Below are positions 1 through 8,730 of a stretch of 20,814 nt of DNA, piece by piece (the first letter of the stretch is position 1; the number at the start of each line of letters is the position of its first letter). The translations under genes were made by a program, and so were the position numbers. Where the stretch lies: contig LIAZ01000006.1 in the NCBI GenBank assembly GCA_001438985.1, positions 1 to 20,814 on the forward strand, read 5' to 3'. Under the pieces are notes generated by a model. That model searched no databases. It was given only the letters and a program-made list of their open reading frames with translations, and was not told the DNA's origin. The DNA comes from Acidimicrobium sp. BACL17 MAG-120823-bin42 (GTDB lineage Bacteria; Actinomycetota; Acidimicrobiia; Acidimicrobiales; Ilumatobacteraceae).

Positions 1-1
1 C

Positions 2-808
2 GACGACATCGGAGCAATCATCATTATCGCCGCCGTCTATTCAACGGGTGTTTCATTCGGATGGTTGCTAGTTTCAATAATTGGTGTGAGCGCTGTTGTA
101 GTTGCTCGTCGATTAGGCGTTCAATCAGTCCTGCTGTATGTGGCTGTAGGGGTAGCTATTTGGCTAGGGCTCTACCAAGGTGGTGTGCACCCCACGCTTG
201 CTGGCGTGGTAATGGGCTTGTTGACACCCTCCATTGTTCGAAAGCAAACAGATCTCGTCGATATCGAAGAGTTATCAGATGCTTCAGCAAGTGTGGACCT
301 CGGATCCCCAAGCAGCAAAGCCGAAAAATCGGTGTCTGTGGTTGAGTGGCTACAGCACGTATTACATCCATGGACAAGTTTTCTCATTGTTCCCATATTT
401 GCTCTCGCTAATAGCGGCATTCACATTTCACTCAATGGCTTGCGTGATGCGGCTGGCTCTGCAGTCACGTGGGGAGTGTTCTTCGGGCTCATGTTGGGCA
501 AGCCGCTAGGAGTAGTCATAGCCACTCGCGCAGCAGTGCGATCTGGAATATCAGATCTCCCAGAAGGCTCTACAACGAGACAAATTATGGGAGTGGGTAT
601 GGCATCTGGAATTGGATTCACCGTGGCAATTTTCATCACGAAACTGGCACTCACTGACCCAATACAGCAAGAACATGCAAAGCTTGCCATTCTTCTCGCC
701 TCAGTTGCTGCTGCTGGTCTTGCCATGCTCTTGTTGAAGACACCTGCGTCTCGTCCTGCAAATCTTGGCAACAACGAAAAACATGACTCAGGGGCGAAAA
801 ACGCGTAA
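2..808 (+). CDS. nhaA: Na+/H+ antiporter NhaA, C-terminal part (5' end outside window)
   Basis: This is an inner-membrane antiporter that exports Na+ in exchange for protons. The frame is open from base 2 and begins with DDIGAI, matching the paired aspartates of the NhaA transport site (Asp163/Asp164 in E. coli). Hydrophobic segments follow, then a hydrophilic loop of about 45 residues (around 240-350), then the typical C-terminal part with LHPWTSFLIVPIFALANSG and GIGFTVAIFITKLAL. The N-terminal part is cut off by the window edge, so about 268 residues are visible. The stop is TAA at 806-808. It is convergent with the acyl-CoA dehydrogenase. The family call is firm; ion specificity and regulation cannot be read. 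Confidence 0.95.
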   Translation, partial: DDIGAIIIIAAVYSTGVSFGWLLVSIIGVSAVVVARRLGVQSVLLYVAVGVAIWLGLYQGGVHPTLAGVVMGLLTPSIVRKQTDLVDIEELSDASASVDLGSPSSKAEKSVSVVEWLQHVLHPWTSFLIVPIFALANSGIHISLNGLRDAAGSAVTWGVFFGLMLGKPLGVVIATRAAVRSGISDLPEGSTTRQIMGVGMASGIGFTVAIFITKLALTDPIQQEHAKLAILLASVAAAGLAMLLLKTPASRPANLGNNEKHDSGAKNA

Positions 809-891
809 GCGATGGATGGTGGAGCCAATACCAACGTATGCGAACGCAACGCCAACACGTGTGATCGCGAGGTATTGCAGTAGCAGGGGGT
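809..891. other. Short gap between convergent genes with an inverted repeat
   Basis: These 83 nt separate the nhaA stop from the acyl-CoA dehydrogenase stop. CAATACC (826-832) and GGTATTG (871-877) form a perfect 7-bp inverted repeat around a 38-nt loop. This could be a shared transcription-end hairpin, but there is no T tract on either strand, so the terminator reading is weak. I see no gene or tRNA here. Confidence 0.3.
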
Positions 892-2102
892 TTATTCGAC
901 GCGTAAACCAGAAATTGCACGGGCAATCACCAGTTGCTGAATCTCTGAAGTGCCCTCAAAGATGGTGTGAATCTTGGCGTCACGGTGCCAGCGCTCTACC
1001 GGATACTCGCGCGTGTAGCCATAGCCACCCAAAATTTGGATGGCATCTTCGGTAACACGCACCGACATTTCCGATGCGTAGTACTTGCTCTGTGAACCTT
1101 CAGCGTTCTTGTAGCCGCCGTTCTTTGCCAGCCACGATGCACGCCAGATGAGCAAACGTGCAGCATCAATTTGAGTGATCATGTTGGCAAGTTTGAACGC
1201 AATTGCTTGGTTCATGATGATCGGCTTGCCGAACGCGTGACGCTCTTTTGCATAGTCAAGTGCGTACTCATACGCTGCGCGTGCAATGCCAATGCTTGCG
1301 CACCAACAGCAGGACGAGTTGCTTCAAATGTTGCCATTGCTGGTTGCTTGCCGCTTGATGTTCCTTCGCGGTAGCGAGCAAGTTTGGCATCAAGTTTTTC
1401 TTTTCCGCCCAACAAGCAACGACCGGGTACGCGAACGTTGTCGAGCACCACTTCTGCTGTGTGGCTTGCACGAATACCATGCTTCAAATACTTCTGACCT
1501 TGCGACAAGCCCTTTGTTCCTGGAGGAATAACGAAGCTCGCTTGACCGCGACCTTTCAGTTCGGGATCAACAGCAGCAACAACTACGTGCACGTTGGCAA
1601 TGCCACCGTTGGTGATCCATGCCTTTGTTCCGTTCAGCACCCACTCATCATTTGCTTCGTCGTAGATAGCACGGGTGCGCAAGTTGGACACGTCGCTACC
1701 TGCATCTGGTTCGCTCACACAAAATGCGCCGAGCTTCACATCGTCTGGAGTTCCGTAACACTGTGGAACCCATTCCATCATTTGCTCAGGTGTTCCGTTA
1801 CCTGCAATACCTGCTGCAGCAAGACCAGAACCCATGATGGCCATACCGATACCAGCATCACCCCAGAACATTTCTTCAATTGCCACCACCATGGTGAGAC
1901 CACTTGGGTCTGCCATTGCGTTCATGATGAAGTCAAGGCCGTACAAACCGATTTTTGCGGCTTCCTGTACTACTGGCCACGGGAACTCTTCCTTTTCATC
2001 CCATTCATGTGCAGCAGGGCGAATGGTGTCAACGGCGAACTGGTGGACCCAGTCCTTTAGTTGTAATTGGTCATCATTAAGTGCAAGTGAAAATTCAGCC
2101 AT
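892..2102 (-). pseudogene. Acyl-CoA dehydrogenase, reading frame broken by one base
   Basis: FAD-dependent acyl-CoA dehydrogenases introduce the alpha-beta double bond into acyl-CoA thioesters. The N-terminal and middle domains are read from ATG 2102 and include FCVSEPDAGSDVSN and AWITNGG. The C-terminal domain continues in another frame with GGYGYTREYPVERWHRDAKI and FEGTSEIQQL, whose first Glu is the usual position of the catalytic base in this family. The frames meet at 1287-1292. There TTG GC ATT GCA is read where TTG GGC ATT GCA would restore a continuous protein of about 403 residues, so one G is missing. Without repair the first frame runs to 1212 with an unrelated tail. It is either a true pseudogene or a homopolymer sequencing error. 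An in-frame GTG at 2108 is an alternative start. The substrate is unknown. Confidence 0.85.
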
Positions 2103-2111
2103 ACGCACAAG

Positions 2112-2125
2112 TTACCGCACGGTAA
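2112..2125. promoter_or_regulatory. 14-bp palindrome TTACCG-N2-CGGTAA before acyl-CoA dehydrogenase
   Basis: The sequence TTACCG CA CGGTAA is an inverted repeat of two 6-bp half-sites. It ends 9 nt before the ATG at 2102. Its size and place fit an operator for a dimeric repressor, for example of the TetR type common on fatty-acid catabolism genes. In RNA it could instead fold as a 5-bp stem with a GTGC loop near the start codon. No regulator gene is adjacent, so the role is inferred. Confidence 0.4.
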
Positions 2126-2152
2126 GCAGTGCCGCTACTTTGAGCGCCTAAC

Positions 2153-2269
2153 GGGAATCTGCAGTGGTAAAGGTGATAACCCCCAGAGTCAGCTTCACCC
2201 GTGGTTCCCTGGCGTATGCCGTATCCCAGCAGTTACTCGGGTTCGCGACCACCCTGGGACTGCTACGCC
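2153..2269 (-). ncRNA. Candidate structured RNA or leader upstream of acyl-CoA dehydrogenase, unassigned
   Basis: The 216-bp gap 2109-2324 has no convincing gene but several nested complementary arms. GGCGTA (2211-2216) pairs with TACGCC (2264-2269). Inside it CCCAG (2225-2229) pairs with CTGGG (2254-2258). GCAGT (2229-2233) could pair instead with ACTGC (2259-2263). Separately, GGGAA (2153-2157) pairs with TTCCC (2205-2209), enclosing GGTGA (2172-2176) with TCACC (2195-2199). Both flanking genes are on the minus strand, so a 5' leader of the acyl-CoA dehydrogenase is the likeliest reading. The mutually exclusive pairings would suit a switch. I could not match a known riboswitch class with confidence. 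Confidence 0.4.
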
Positions 2270-2278
2270 TCCTCGCCG

Positions 2279-2308
2279 CAAACAAATGCGGGTATTTACC
2301 CCACGCAC
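2279..2308 (-). terminator. Possible Rho-independent terminator after the MFS gene
   Basis: On the minus strand a stem with GGGT/ACCC core and flanking TGC/GCA pairs (2287-2307) is followed by ATTTGTTT (2279-2286). It lies about 20 nt after the transporter stop. The stem is short and the T tract is interrupted, so this is a moderate call. Confidence 0.4.
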
Positions 2309-2324
2309 ATTTCACCACTCATCA

Positions 2325-3488
2325 TCAATGACGAAGTGAACGACGCGAAGCAATAACAATCGCCACAAGATAAATTCCCGCGCCAAGTGTGAATGGTGCT
2401 CCAACTCCAATGTGGTCAAACGCCAAACCAGCAAGCGGCGGGCCAACTACACGCGCTAGAGCATTTGATGATTGTTGAAACCCCAGCACTTCACCACGCA
2501 TTGACTCTGGGGCAGAGTTCGCAACCAACGTGGTCAATGACGGGCTAGCAATGCCAGCTCCAATCACCATCAACACCAATGCAACGATCAGCACCGGCCA
2601 AATCACCGCCGCACCAAGAAACAACATGCCAAGTGCAACCAACACCTGACCCGTTCGCAATAGTGCAAGTGACCCAAACTTCTCCGTTAACGGACCAATC
2701 AATGCACCCTGCACCGCTGCCATCAACAACCCGACCACAAGGAACACTCCAGCGGTTGATGCTTCAGTGAGGTTGAATCTGTTGCCACCAAATAACGAAA
2801 ACGTTGCTTCAAATCCGGCAAATGGAAGTACGGAGAAAAATCCGATCAACACAAACGATGTGATGTTGCGTTGTCTTGGCACGTGTGCAACAACGGGTTG
2901 CTCCACATGCACCTTCTTTGTTTCAGGCAATCGAATGATCGCTGCGACTGCATTGATTGATGCCAACACACCGGCTACATAAAACGGAACATGTGGACCA
3001 CCAAGCGCCGCGAGACCACCAAGCGCAGGTCCAACAACAAAGCCAACACCAAAGGCCATGCCCAACAAGCCGAGCATTCTGGCGCGCTGCTGTGGCGCAC
3101 CAAGATCGGTGACTGCACTCTGGGCTACCGACACACTTGCGCCCGACGCACCGTCAATCAATCGTCCTGCAAACAAAACCCACAACGCTCCCGCTGCACC
3201 CGTAATGAAACTGCCAACGGCAGTTCCAATCAATGAGATCACGATGACTGGCTTGCGACCAACCTTGTCGGACCACCGACCAAGAATTGGCGAGAACACC
3301 ATTTGCGCCAATGAAAACGAGGCGAACAGCAAGCCCACTTGAAACCCGGATGCTCCGTAGCGATCGGCATAACGACCAAGAATTGGCACAACAATGCCAA
3401 AACCCACCATGTCGAGCGCGACCGTTGACCAAATTACCCAGAAGCCCCGTGGCAATGGTTCGCGAACTGACTTCTCGGCGTTGCTCAT
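2325..3488 (-). CDS. Major facilitator superfamily transporter
   Basis: This is a polytopic membrane transporter of 387 residues, a usual length for a 12-helix MFS protein. Near the N-terminus it shows DMVGFGIVVPILGRYADRYG. The classic loop 2-3 signature follows as GRWSDKVGRKPV, and a related central element is GPLTEKFGSLALLRTG. Hydrophobic stretches fill the rest. This layout resembles the TetA-like drug/H+ antiporter branch, but the substrate cannot be read. I chose ATG 3488 because the frame further upstream overlaps cysS and is not transporter-like. It starts 13 nt after the cysS stop on the same strand, so co-transcription is likely. No clear Shine-Dalgarno is present. Confidence 0.9.
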   Translation of the reverse strand: MSNAEKSVREPLPRGFWVIWSTVALDMVGFGIVVPILGRYADRYGASGFQVGLLFASFSLAQMVFSPILGRWSDKVGRKPVIVISLIGTAVGSFITGAAGALWVLFAGRLIDGASGASVSVAQSAVTDLGAPQQRARMLGLLGMAFGVGFVVGPALGGLAALGGPHVPFYVAGVLASINAVAAIIRLPETKKVHVEQPVVAHVPRQRNITSFVLIGFFSVLPFAGFEATFSLFGGNRFNLTEASTAGVFLVVGLLMAAVQGALIGPLTEKFGSLALLRTGQVLVALGMLFLGAAVIWPVLIVALVLMVIGAGIASPSLTTLVANSAPESMRGEVLGFQQSSNALARVVGPPLAGLAFDHIGVGAPFTLGAGIYLVAIVIASRRSLRH

Positions 3489-3501
3489 GAATAGATCGAA
3501 A

Positions 3502-4869
3502 CTAGCTGCGACGCACTCGCGTGCCGTCTTTCGTGGTTTCCACCACATAGCCGGCCGCCTGAAGTTCGTTACGAATCGCATCTGCCTGTGCGAAATCTTT
3601 TGCCTTTCGCGCAGCATCAAGTGCATTTGCTCGCTCAACAATTGCGCTGTCAATATCATCACCTGCGCGCAGCTTGAGGCCAAGCGCATTGCACATGTCG
3701 TGCACCGCATTCGCAAGCGCAGCAGTTGTTGTGTTGTCAGCAGATTCTGCAGCGATATTTGCACGACGGACAGCATCAAAAATTAATGCCATCGCCGACG
3801 GTGAATCCAAATCGTTATCCATATGACTACGGAACTGAGCAAGCACGGTTTCATCAGACGCAGTTGCGGGAAGGGATGCAGTTGCCATGCGGTTGGCAAA
3901 ACCATCAAGCCCTGCAAGTGAGTTCACAGCAGCATCAATATTGTCCTGACCAACTTTTACCGGCGAACGGTAGTGCGTTTGCAATAACAACATGCGATAT
4001 GCGCGTGGGTCGTAATGCTGTACCAAATCAACAAGGTTGGTCACGTTGCCAAGGCTTTTCGACATTTTTTCGCCTTCAGTGTCGACAACGAAGCCGTTAT
4101 GCATCCAATGTTGCGCAAACTTTTTGCCAAGTGCAACAGCCTGAGCACGCTCATTTTCGTGATGTGGAAAACGTAAGTCTGCGCCTCCACAGTGCAAATC
4201 AAATCCTTCTCCCAACAATTCCAAACTCATCACCACGCACTCACTGTGCCAACCTGGTCTTCCTTCACCCCATGGTGATGGCCAACTTGGTTCGCCAGGT
4301 TTTGAAAACTTCCACAATGCAAAGTCGGCAGGATGACGTTTTTGTGCAGCGCCAAGAACTTCACGGTCGCCGCCACCGCTCAACATGTCATCAATACTTT
4401 GATGCGCAAGAAGGCCATAGTCAGGAACTGAAGAGATGTCTAGGTACACGCCGTCGTCTGTGGTGTACGCAGCATTGCGCGTCATCAACTCGCCAATCAT
4501 GGTCACCATCTGCTCGACATATTCGGTTGCATGCGGAACATCGGTTGGACGCAACACATCAAGTTCGCCCATTGCCTTAAACCAGATGTCTTCGCATTTG
4601 TGCGTGATCTCGGACCAGTCACGATTTTCGCGATTCGCGCGATCGATGATTTTGTCGTCAATGTCGGTGATGTTGGACACCAGGCGCACCGAAATACCCG
4701 ACCACTCCAGGTAACGACGCAAAATGTCGTATACCAAAGTGGCACGACCGTGCCCCAAGTGCGGTGGCCCGTACACCGTTGGGCCACACAAATAGACGCC
4801 CAAAGTGCCCGGCTCACGCATTTTCAGTTCGCGCACCTCGCGTGTGACGGTGTCGTACAGATGCAGCAC
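3502..4869 (-). CDS. cysS: Cysteinyl-tRNA synthetase
   Basis: This class I aminoacyl-tRNA synthetase charges tRNA-Cys in the cytosol. The 455-residue length fits the family. Motifs include YLCGPTVYG with the zinc-ligand Cys28, a HIGH-type HLGH at 37-40, GWHSECVVM and DLHCGGADLRFPHHENE for the remaining zinc site, and KMSKS at 268-272. The C-terminus ends with a helical tRNA-binding region. The CGPTVYG element and full C-terminal part favour CysS over the mycothiol ligase MshC. The start is GTG at 4869, which leads straight into the conserved LHLYDTVTR. It is divergent from valS with only 64 bp between them, and the MFS gene follows it closely. Confidence 0.96.
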   Translation of the reverse strand: MLHLYDTVTREVRELKMREPGTLGVYLCGPTVYGPPHLGHGRATLVYDILRRYLEWSGISVRLVSNITDIDDKIIDRANRENRDWSEITHKCEDIWFKAMGELDVLRPTDVPHATEYVEQMVTMIGELMTRNAAYTTDDGVYLDISSVPDYGLLAHQSIDDMLSGGGDREVLGAAQKRHPADFALWKFSKPGEPSWPSPWGEGRPGWHSECVVMSLELLGEGFDLHCGGADLRFPHHENERAQAVALGKKFAQHWMHNGFVVDTEGEKMSKSLGNVTNLVDLVQHYDPRAYRMLLLQTHYRSPVKVGQDNIDAAVNSLAGLDGFANRMATASLPATASDETVLAQFRSHMDNDLDSPSAMALIFDAVRRANIAAESADNTTTAALANAVHDMCNALGLKLRAGDDIDSAIVERANALDAARKAKDFAQADAIRNELQAAGYVVETTKDGTRVRRS

Positions 4870-4915
4870 GGCATCAGCCTAGAGGCGTATCGAGATGCCG
4901 AGCCGAGTTGCGCTC

Positions 4916-4921
4916 TAATAC
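4916..4921 (+). promoter_or_regulatory. Possible -10 element for valS (TAATAC)
   Basis: TAATAC lies 12 nt before the valS ATG in the 64-bp divergent gap with cysS. Transcription starting about 7 nt downstream would give a leaderless or very short-leader mRNA, in keeping with the lack of a Shine-Dalgarno. No convincing -35 box is at the right distance, so the call is weak. Confidence 0.25.
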
Positions 4922-4933
4922 AGTTGAACCGCG

Positions 4934-7492
4934 ATGAACGTCCCCGAAAAGCCCTCCCTCGACAACCTCGAAACCACACTCATCGAAAAGTGGGAGTCAT
5001 CAGGCGTCTACACATTTGACCGAACCACATCTCGCGACAATGTGTTTGCGATCGACACCCCACCACCTACCGTCAGCGGTTCGTTGCACATGGGACACGT
5101 ATTTAGTTACACCCACACCGATACCGTTGCGCGATTTTGGCGCATGCGCGGCAAGAGCGTGTTCTACCCGATGGGCTGGGACGACAACGGCTTGCCCACC
5201 GAACGTCGCGTGCAGAACTACTTCGGAGTGTCGTGTGACCCCAATGTTGCCTACGACTCACAATTCACGCCGCCATTTCGTGGCGATGTTCCAAAGGACC
5301 ATCGAGCAGTAGCAATTTCACGACCAAACTTCATTGAGTTGTGTGTCGAGCTCACGCATCAAGACGAAAAAGTCTTTGAAGATTTGTTTCGCAGGCTTGG
5401 GCTTTCGGTCGATTGGTCGTTGTTGTACACCACCATTAGCGATCACGCGCGACGCACAAGTCAAGCAGCGTTCATTCGCAACTTGTCGCGTGGCGAGGCA
5501 TATGCACAAGAGGCACCCACGCTGTGGGATGTTGACTTTGGAACTGCAGTCGCACAGGCCGAACTTGAAGATCGCGAACGCCCTGGCGCATATCACTCCA
5601 TCAACTTTGCGCGCACCGATGGTTTGGGCAATGTCACCATTGCCACCACTCGCCCAGAATTGATTCCTGCTTGTGTTGCCCTCGTTGCTCACCCAGACGA
5701 CCCGCGCTATCAGCCACTGTTTGGCACAACCGTGCGCACGCCATTGTTTGACGTAGAAGTTCCCATCGTGGCTCATGATCTTGCACAAATCGACAAGGGC
5801 ACTGGCATCGCCATGATTTGCACATTCGGCGATCTCACCGACGTCATCTGGTGGCGCGAACTCAATTTGCCAACGCGTGCAGTCATCGGTCGTGACGGTC
5901 GCATTGTTGCCGATATGCCCGACTGGATTACGTCAGCAACAGGAACTACTCACTACGCAGCACTCGCTGGCAAGGGTGTGAAGCAAGCGCAAACCGCAAT
6001 TGTTGACATGTTGCGCCTAAGTGGCGACATGAACGGTGAACCAGAACCCATCACGCACCCCGTCAAGTTCTTTGAAAAAGGTGATCGCCCACTCGAAATC
6101 GTGACCAGCCGCCAGTGGTACATCCGCAATGGTGGTCGTGATGAAACATTACGAACTGCGTTACTCACGCGTGGTGACGAACTTGCATGGCATCCCGACT
6201 TCATGAAACATCGCTACACCAACTGGGTGGGTGGCCTCAATGGCGACTGGCTCATTAGCCGTCAGCGCTACTTCGGTGTGCCAATTCCGTTGTGGTATCC
6301 ACTCACTGCTGCAGGCGAACCCGACTTCGATCACCCAATCATTCCGAGCGAATCGCTGCTTCCCATTGATCCAAGTTCCGACACTCCTGCTGGTTTTACA
6401 GAAGCGCAACGCGGAGTTGCTGGCGGATTCATGGGCGAACCCGACGTGATGGATACATGGGCCACATCGTCGCTTACTCCACAAATTGCTGGTCGTTGGA
6501 TCGACAATCAGCAACTGTTTAACAACATTTTTCCGATGGATGTTCGACCACAAGCACACGACATCATTCGCACATGGCTGTTTGCGACGACCGTCCGCTC
6601 GCATTTCGAACACAACGTTGCACCATGGAAAAACGCAGCGCTATCGGGTTGGATTCTCGATCCAGACCGTAAGAAAATGTCGAAGTCAAAAGGCAACGTG
6701 GTCACACCAATTGACTTGTTTGAACAATATGGAAGCGATGCAGTTCGCTACTGGGCAGCAAGTGCTCGCCCTGGTGTTGACACCGCATTTAGCGAAGACC
6801 AGATGAAAGTGGGTCGCAAACTTGCAACCAAGTTGTTAAACGTCACCAAGTTTGTGCTTGGCTTCGGCGAAGCAAACCCGTCGGCAACACCAACCGAGGC
6901 GGTCGACATCGCAATGCTCGCACGCCTTGCTGGAGTCGTTGATGAAGCAACCACCGCGTTTGAAACATACGACTACGCCCGCGCGCTTGAAAAATCTGAA
7001 TCGTTCTTTTGGTGGTTCTGCGATGACTATGTAGAGCTCGTGAAGACACGCGCGTATTCAGAAGGTGCGGGTTCAGATTCTGCACGTGCAGCGTTGCAAC
7101 GCGCACTCAACACCCTGCAGCGTTTGTTTGCTCCGCACATTCCATTTGCCACCGAAGAAGTGTGGAGTTGGTGGCAGACCGGCAGCATCCACCGTGCTTC
7201 ATGGCCAACACGCTCTGACTTGCTCAGTGGAACAACCGCTACTGACTCTGCCGAAAAACTTCTCGACGCAGTGTGCAATGTATTGGCTGCAATCCGCCGC
7301 ACCAAGACTGAGGCAAAAGTTTCACAACGTGCAGAGATTGAGCATGTACTTGTTCACGCAACGAGCGAACAGATTGCGTTAGTGCAACTTGGACTCGTAG
7401 ATCTTGTGAATGCCGGTGTTGCTCAGACCATTGAGTTTGCCCAGCATTCGAGTGAACAGATCGCAACTGTTGCACGCCTGAAGGCACAATGA
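4934..7492 (+). CDS. valS: Valyl-tRNA synthetase, archaeal-type
   Basis: This class I synthetase charges tRNA-Val and edits mis-activated threonine. The 852-residue protein carries TPPPTVSGSLHMGH (HMGH at 52-55) and GWDDNGLPTERRVQ. The editing domain includes TIATTRPELIPACVA, and KMSKSKGNVV starts at 581. An anticodon-binding domain follows. The GWDDNGLPTERR element and the moderate length are typical of the archaeal-like ValS form also found in some bacteria, rather than the common bacterial form with PGTDHAGIATQ. ATG 4934 is preceded by a short AT-rich stretch. Its stop overlaps the start of the LCP gene in an ATGA at 7489-7492, which suggests translational coupling. Confidence 0.95.
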   Translation: MNVPEKPSLDNLETTLIEKWESSGVYTFDRTTSRDNVFAIDTPPPTVSGSLHMGHVFSYTHTDTVARFWRMRGKSVFYPMGWDDNGLPTERRVQNYFGVSCDPNVAYDSQFTPPFRGDVPKDHRAVAISRPNFIELCVELTHQDEKVFEDLFRRLGLSVDWSLLYTTISDHARRTSQAAFIRNLSRGEAYAQEAPTLWDVDFGTAVAQAELEDRERPGAYHSINFARTDGLGNVTIATTRPELIPACVALVAHPDDPRYQPLFGTTVRTPLFDVEVPIVAHDLAQIDKGTGIAMICTFGDLTDVIWWRELNLPTRAVIGRDGRIVADMPDWITSATGTTHYAALAGKGVKQAQTAIVDMLRLSGDMNGEPEPITHPVKFFEKGDRPLEIVTSRQWYIRNGGRDETLRTALLTRGDELAWHPDFMKHRYTNWVGGLNGDWLISRQRYFGVPIPLWYPLTAAGEPDFDHPIIPSESLLPIDPSSDTPAGFTEAQRGVAGGFMGEPDVMDTWATSSLTPQIAGRWIDNQQLFNNIFPMDVRPQAHDIIRTWLFATTVRSHFEHNVAPWKNAALSGWILDPDRKKMSKSKGNVVTPIDLFEQYGSDAVRYWAASARPGVDTAFSEDQMKVGRKLATKLLNVTKFVLGFGEANPSATPTEAVDIAMLARLAGVVDEATTAFETYDYARALEKSESFFWWFCDDYVELVKTRAYSEGAGSDSARAALQRALNTLQRLFAPHIPFATEEVWSWWQTGSIHRASWPTRSDLLSGTTATDSAEKLLDAVCNVLAAIRRTKTEAKVSQRAEIEHVLVHATSEQIALVQLGLVDLVNAGVAQTIEFAQHSSEQIATVARLKAQ

Positions 7493-8730
7493 CCAAATAC
7501 CAACGCCCAAAGTCGCACTATGCGGTGCTGATCTTCAATGTTGCGATTGCGGCTTCGTTGTTTGTCGTTGGTGCTGGCCTTTTCTATGCCGGCCAACGTT
7601 TAGATTCACGACAAGTAGTCAGCCTCAACCGTGGCGACAACGTCACCGTCAATGAGGACGCCAACATCACCCCGTCCGACCAATGGAACCTGAGTGAAGG
7701 CGACCTCAATGCCAAAAACTTCTTGCTTACGGGATCAGATAACGGCAACTGCGTAGACCCGAATTCGCCTTATGCGGGGGCTTTTGGCGACCGAACATCA
7801 TTTGGTGAGCGCAGCGACACCATCATGGTTATTCGCGTCAGCCCAAAAGACAATCAGGCGGCATTTCTCTCGTTTCCGCGCGACCTGTGGGTCAAAATTG
7901 CAGGCTCAACGCGCTCTAACAGAATCAACACCGCATTCGAACGCAACAATCCAAACACACTGGTTGACACGATCTACCAAAATTTTGGGATTCCTATTGA
8001 CCACTACGTCAATGTTGACTTCTGCGCATTTAAAGAAATCGTTGATGCAGTTGGCGGAGTAAGTGTTCCATTTTTACATGAGACTCGCGACAAAAAAACG
8101 GGTCTGTATGTTCCCGGACCAAGTTGCTTTGCGTTTACGGGTGACCATGCGCTCGCTTATGTTCGGTCTCGCTCGGGATACTCATACTTTGATACCGCAA
8201 AAAATGAGTGGGTTTTTGATGGAACTGCAGACTTAGGTCGCATTAGCCGACAACAAGATTTCATTCGACGAGCCATGCAACGTGCACTCGACAAAGGATC
8301 ATCTAGCCCGCGAGTTGCGAACCAACTACTTAACGCTGCCCTCGAAAATGTCATCACCGACGACCAACTGACACCGACCACTATGTTGCAACTTGCTCAA
8401 GCAATGCGCAACCTTGATACCAGCGGTATTGCTTCGTACACCATTGCTTTTACTGGTCAAATGATTGGCGATCAATCAGTGCTCGTTCCACGAATTCAAA
8501 ATGACAACATGCGCGCGATCCTTGCACTGTTTCAAGGCAAAGCCGGATTCGCAACACCCGCGAACACACCCGAAGCACCAGCCGAAGGGGCAAGTGGCTC
8601 ACTCTTTGTATCAATTGCCATGATCAAGACCATCGGGGCAATCGCAACGCCACCGCCACCACTTCCGATTGTTTCCCCCGAACAAGACACGTATGGTGTC
8701 GCGCCACCAAACGACCCCACCTGTCGTTAA
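7489..8730 (+). CDS. LytR-CpsA-Psr (LCP) family cell-envelope protein
   Basis: LCP proteins transfer polymers from lipid carriers to peptidoglycan on the outer side of the membrane; in actinobacteria this is often arabinogalactan or a related glycan. This 413-residue protein has one N-terminal transmembrane segment (about 12-33) and a linker. The LCP domain shows NFLLTGSDN, RSDTIMVIRV, FPRDLWVKI, RINTAFE, INHYVN-like DHYVNVDFCAF, DAVGGV, ALAYVRSR and GRISRQQDFIRR, with the arginines that usually bind pyrophosphate. The C-terminus is rich in Pro and Ala. It is coupled to valS by an ATGA overlap. Its TAA shares the bases TTAA (8727-8730) with the stop of the convergent VWA gene. Confidence 0.93.
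   Translation: MTKYQRPKSHYAVLIFNVAIAASLFVVGAGLFYAGQRLDSRQVVSLNRGDNVTVNEDANITPSDQWNLSEGDLNAKNFLLTGSDNGNCVDPNSPYAGAFGDRTSFGERSDTIMVIRVSPKDNQAAFLSFPRDLWVKIAGSTRSNRINTAFERNNPNTLVDTIYQNFGIPIDHYVNVDFCAFKEIVDAVGGVSVPFLHETRDKKTGLYVPGPSCFAFTGDHALAYVRSRSGYSYFDTAKNEWVFDGTADLGRISRQQDFIRRAMQRALDKGSSSPRVANQLLNAALENVITDDQLTPTTMLQLAQAMRNLDTSGIASYTIAFTGQMIGDQSVLVPRIQNDNMRAILALFQGKAGFATPANTPEAPAEGASGSLFVSIAMIKTIGAIATPPPPLPIVSPEQDTYGVAPPNDPTCR

Noticed and set aside
1461..2060. 199-residue plus-strand open frame
   Set aside because: It is antisense to the conserved acyl-CoA dehydrogenase, rich in Cys, His and Thr, and has no recognisable domain.
2153..2269. Resemblance of parts of the minus strand (GGGAACC...GGGTGAA and CGAACCCGAGTAACTGC) to the c-di-AMP (ydaO) or cobalamin riboswitch
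   Set aside because: The similar pieces are short and in the wrong order for ydaO, and the cobalamin core is not complete. The downstream gene is also not a usual target. Only an unassigned structured element is reported.
3489..3779. N-terminal extension of the MFS transporter across the cysS 3' end
   Set aside because: This part is antiphase translation of cysS. The transporter-like sequence starts at the ATG at 3488, 13 nt after the cysS stop.
3726..4580. 284-residue plus-strand open frame opposite cysS
   Set aside because: It is a Gln/Arg/His-rich antisense shadow of cysS with no domain or start signal.
4870..4933. tRNA or small RNA in the cysS/valS gap
   Set aside because: The 64 bp have no cloverleaf or strong stem; only a possible -10 box is visible.
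8727..8730. Shared TTAA stop bases of the convergent LCP and VWA genes
   Set aside because: It is a compact-genome curiosity with no sign of function beyond tight packing.
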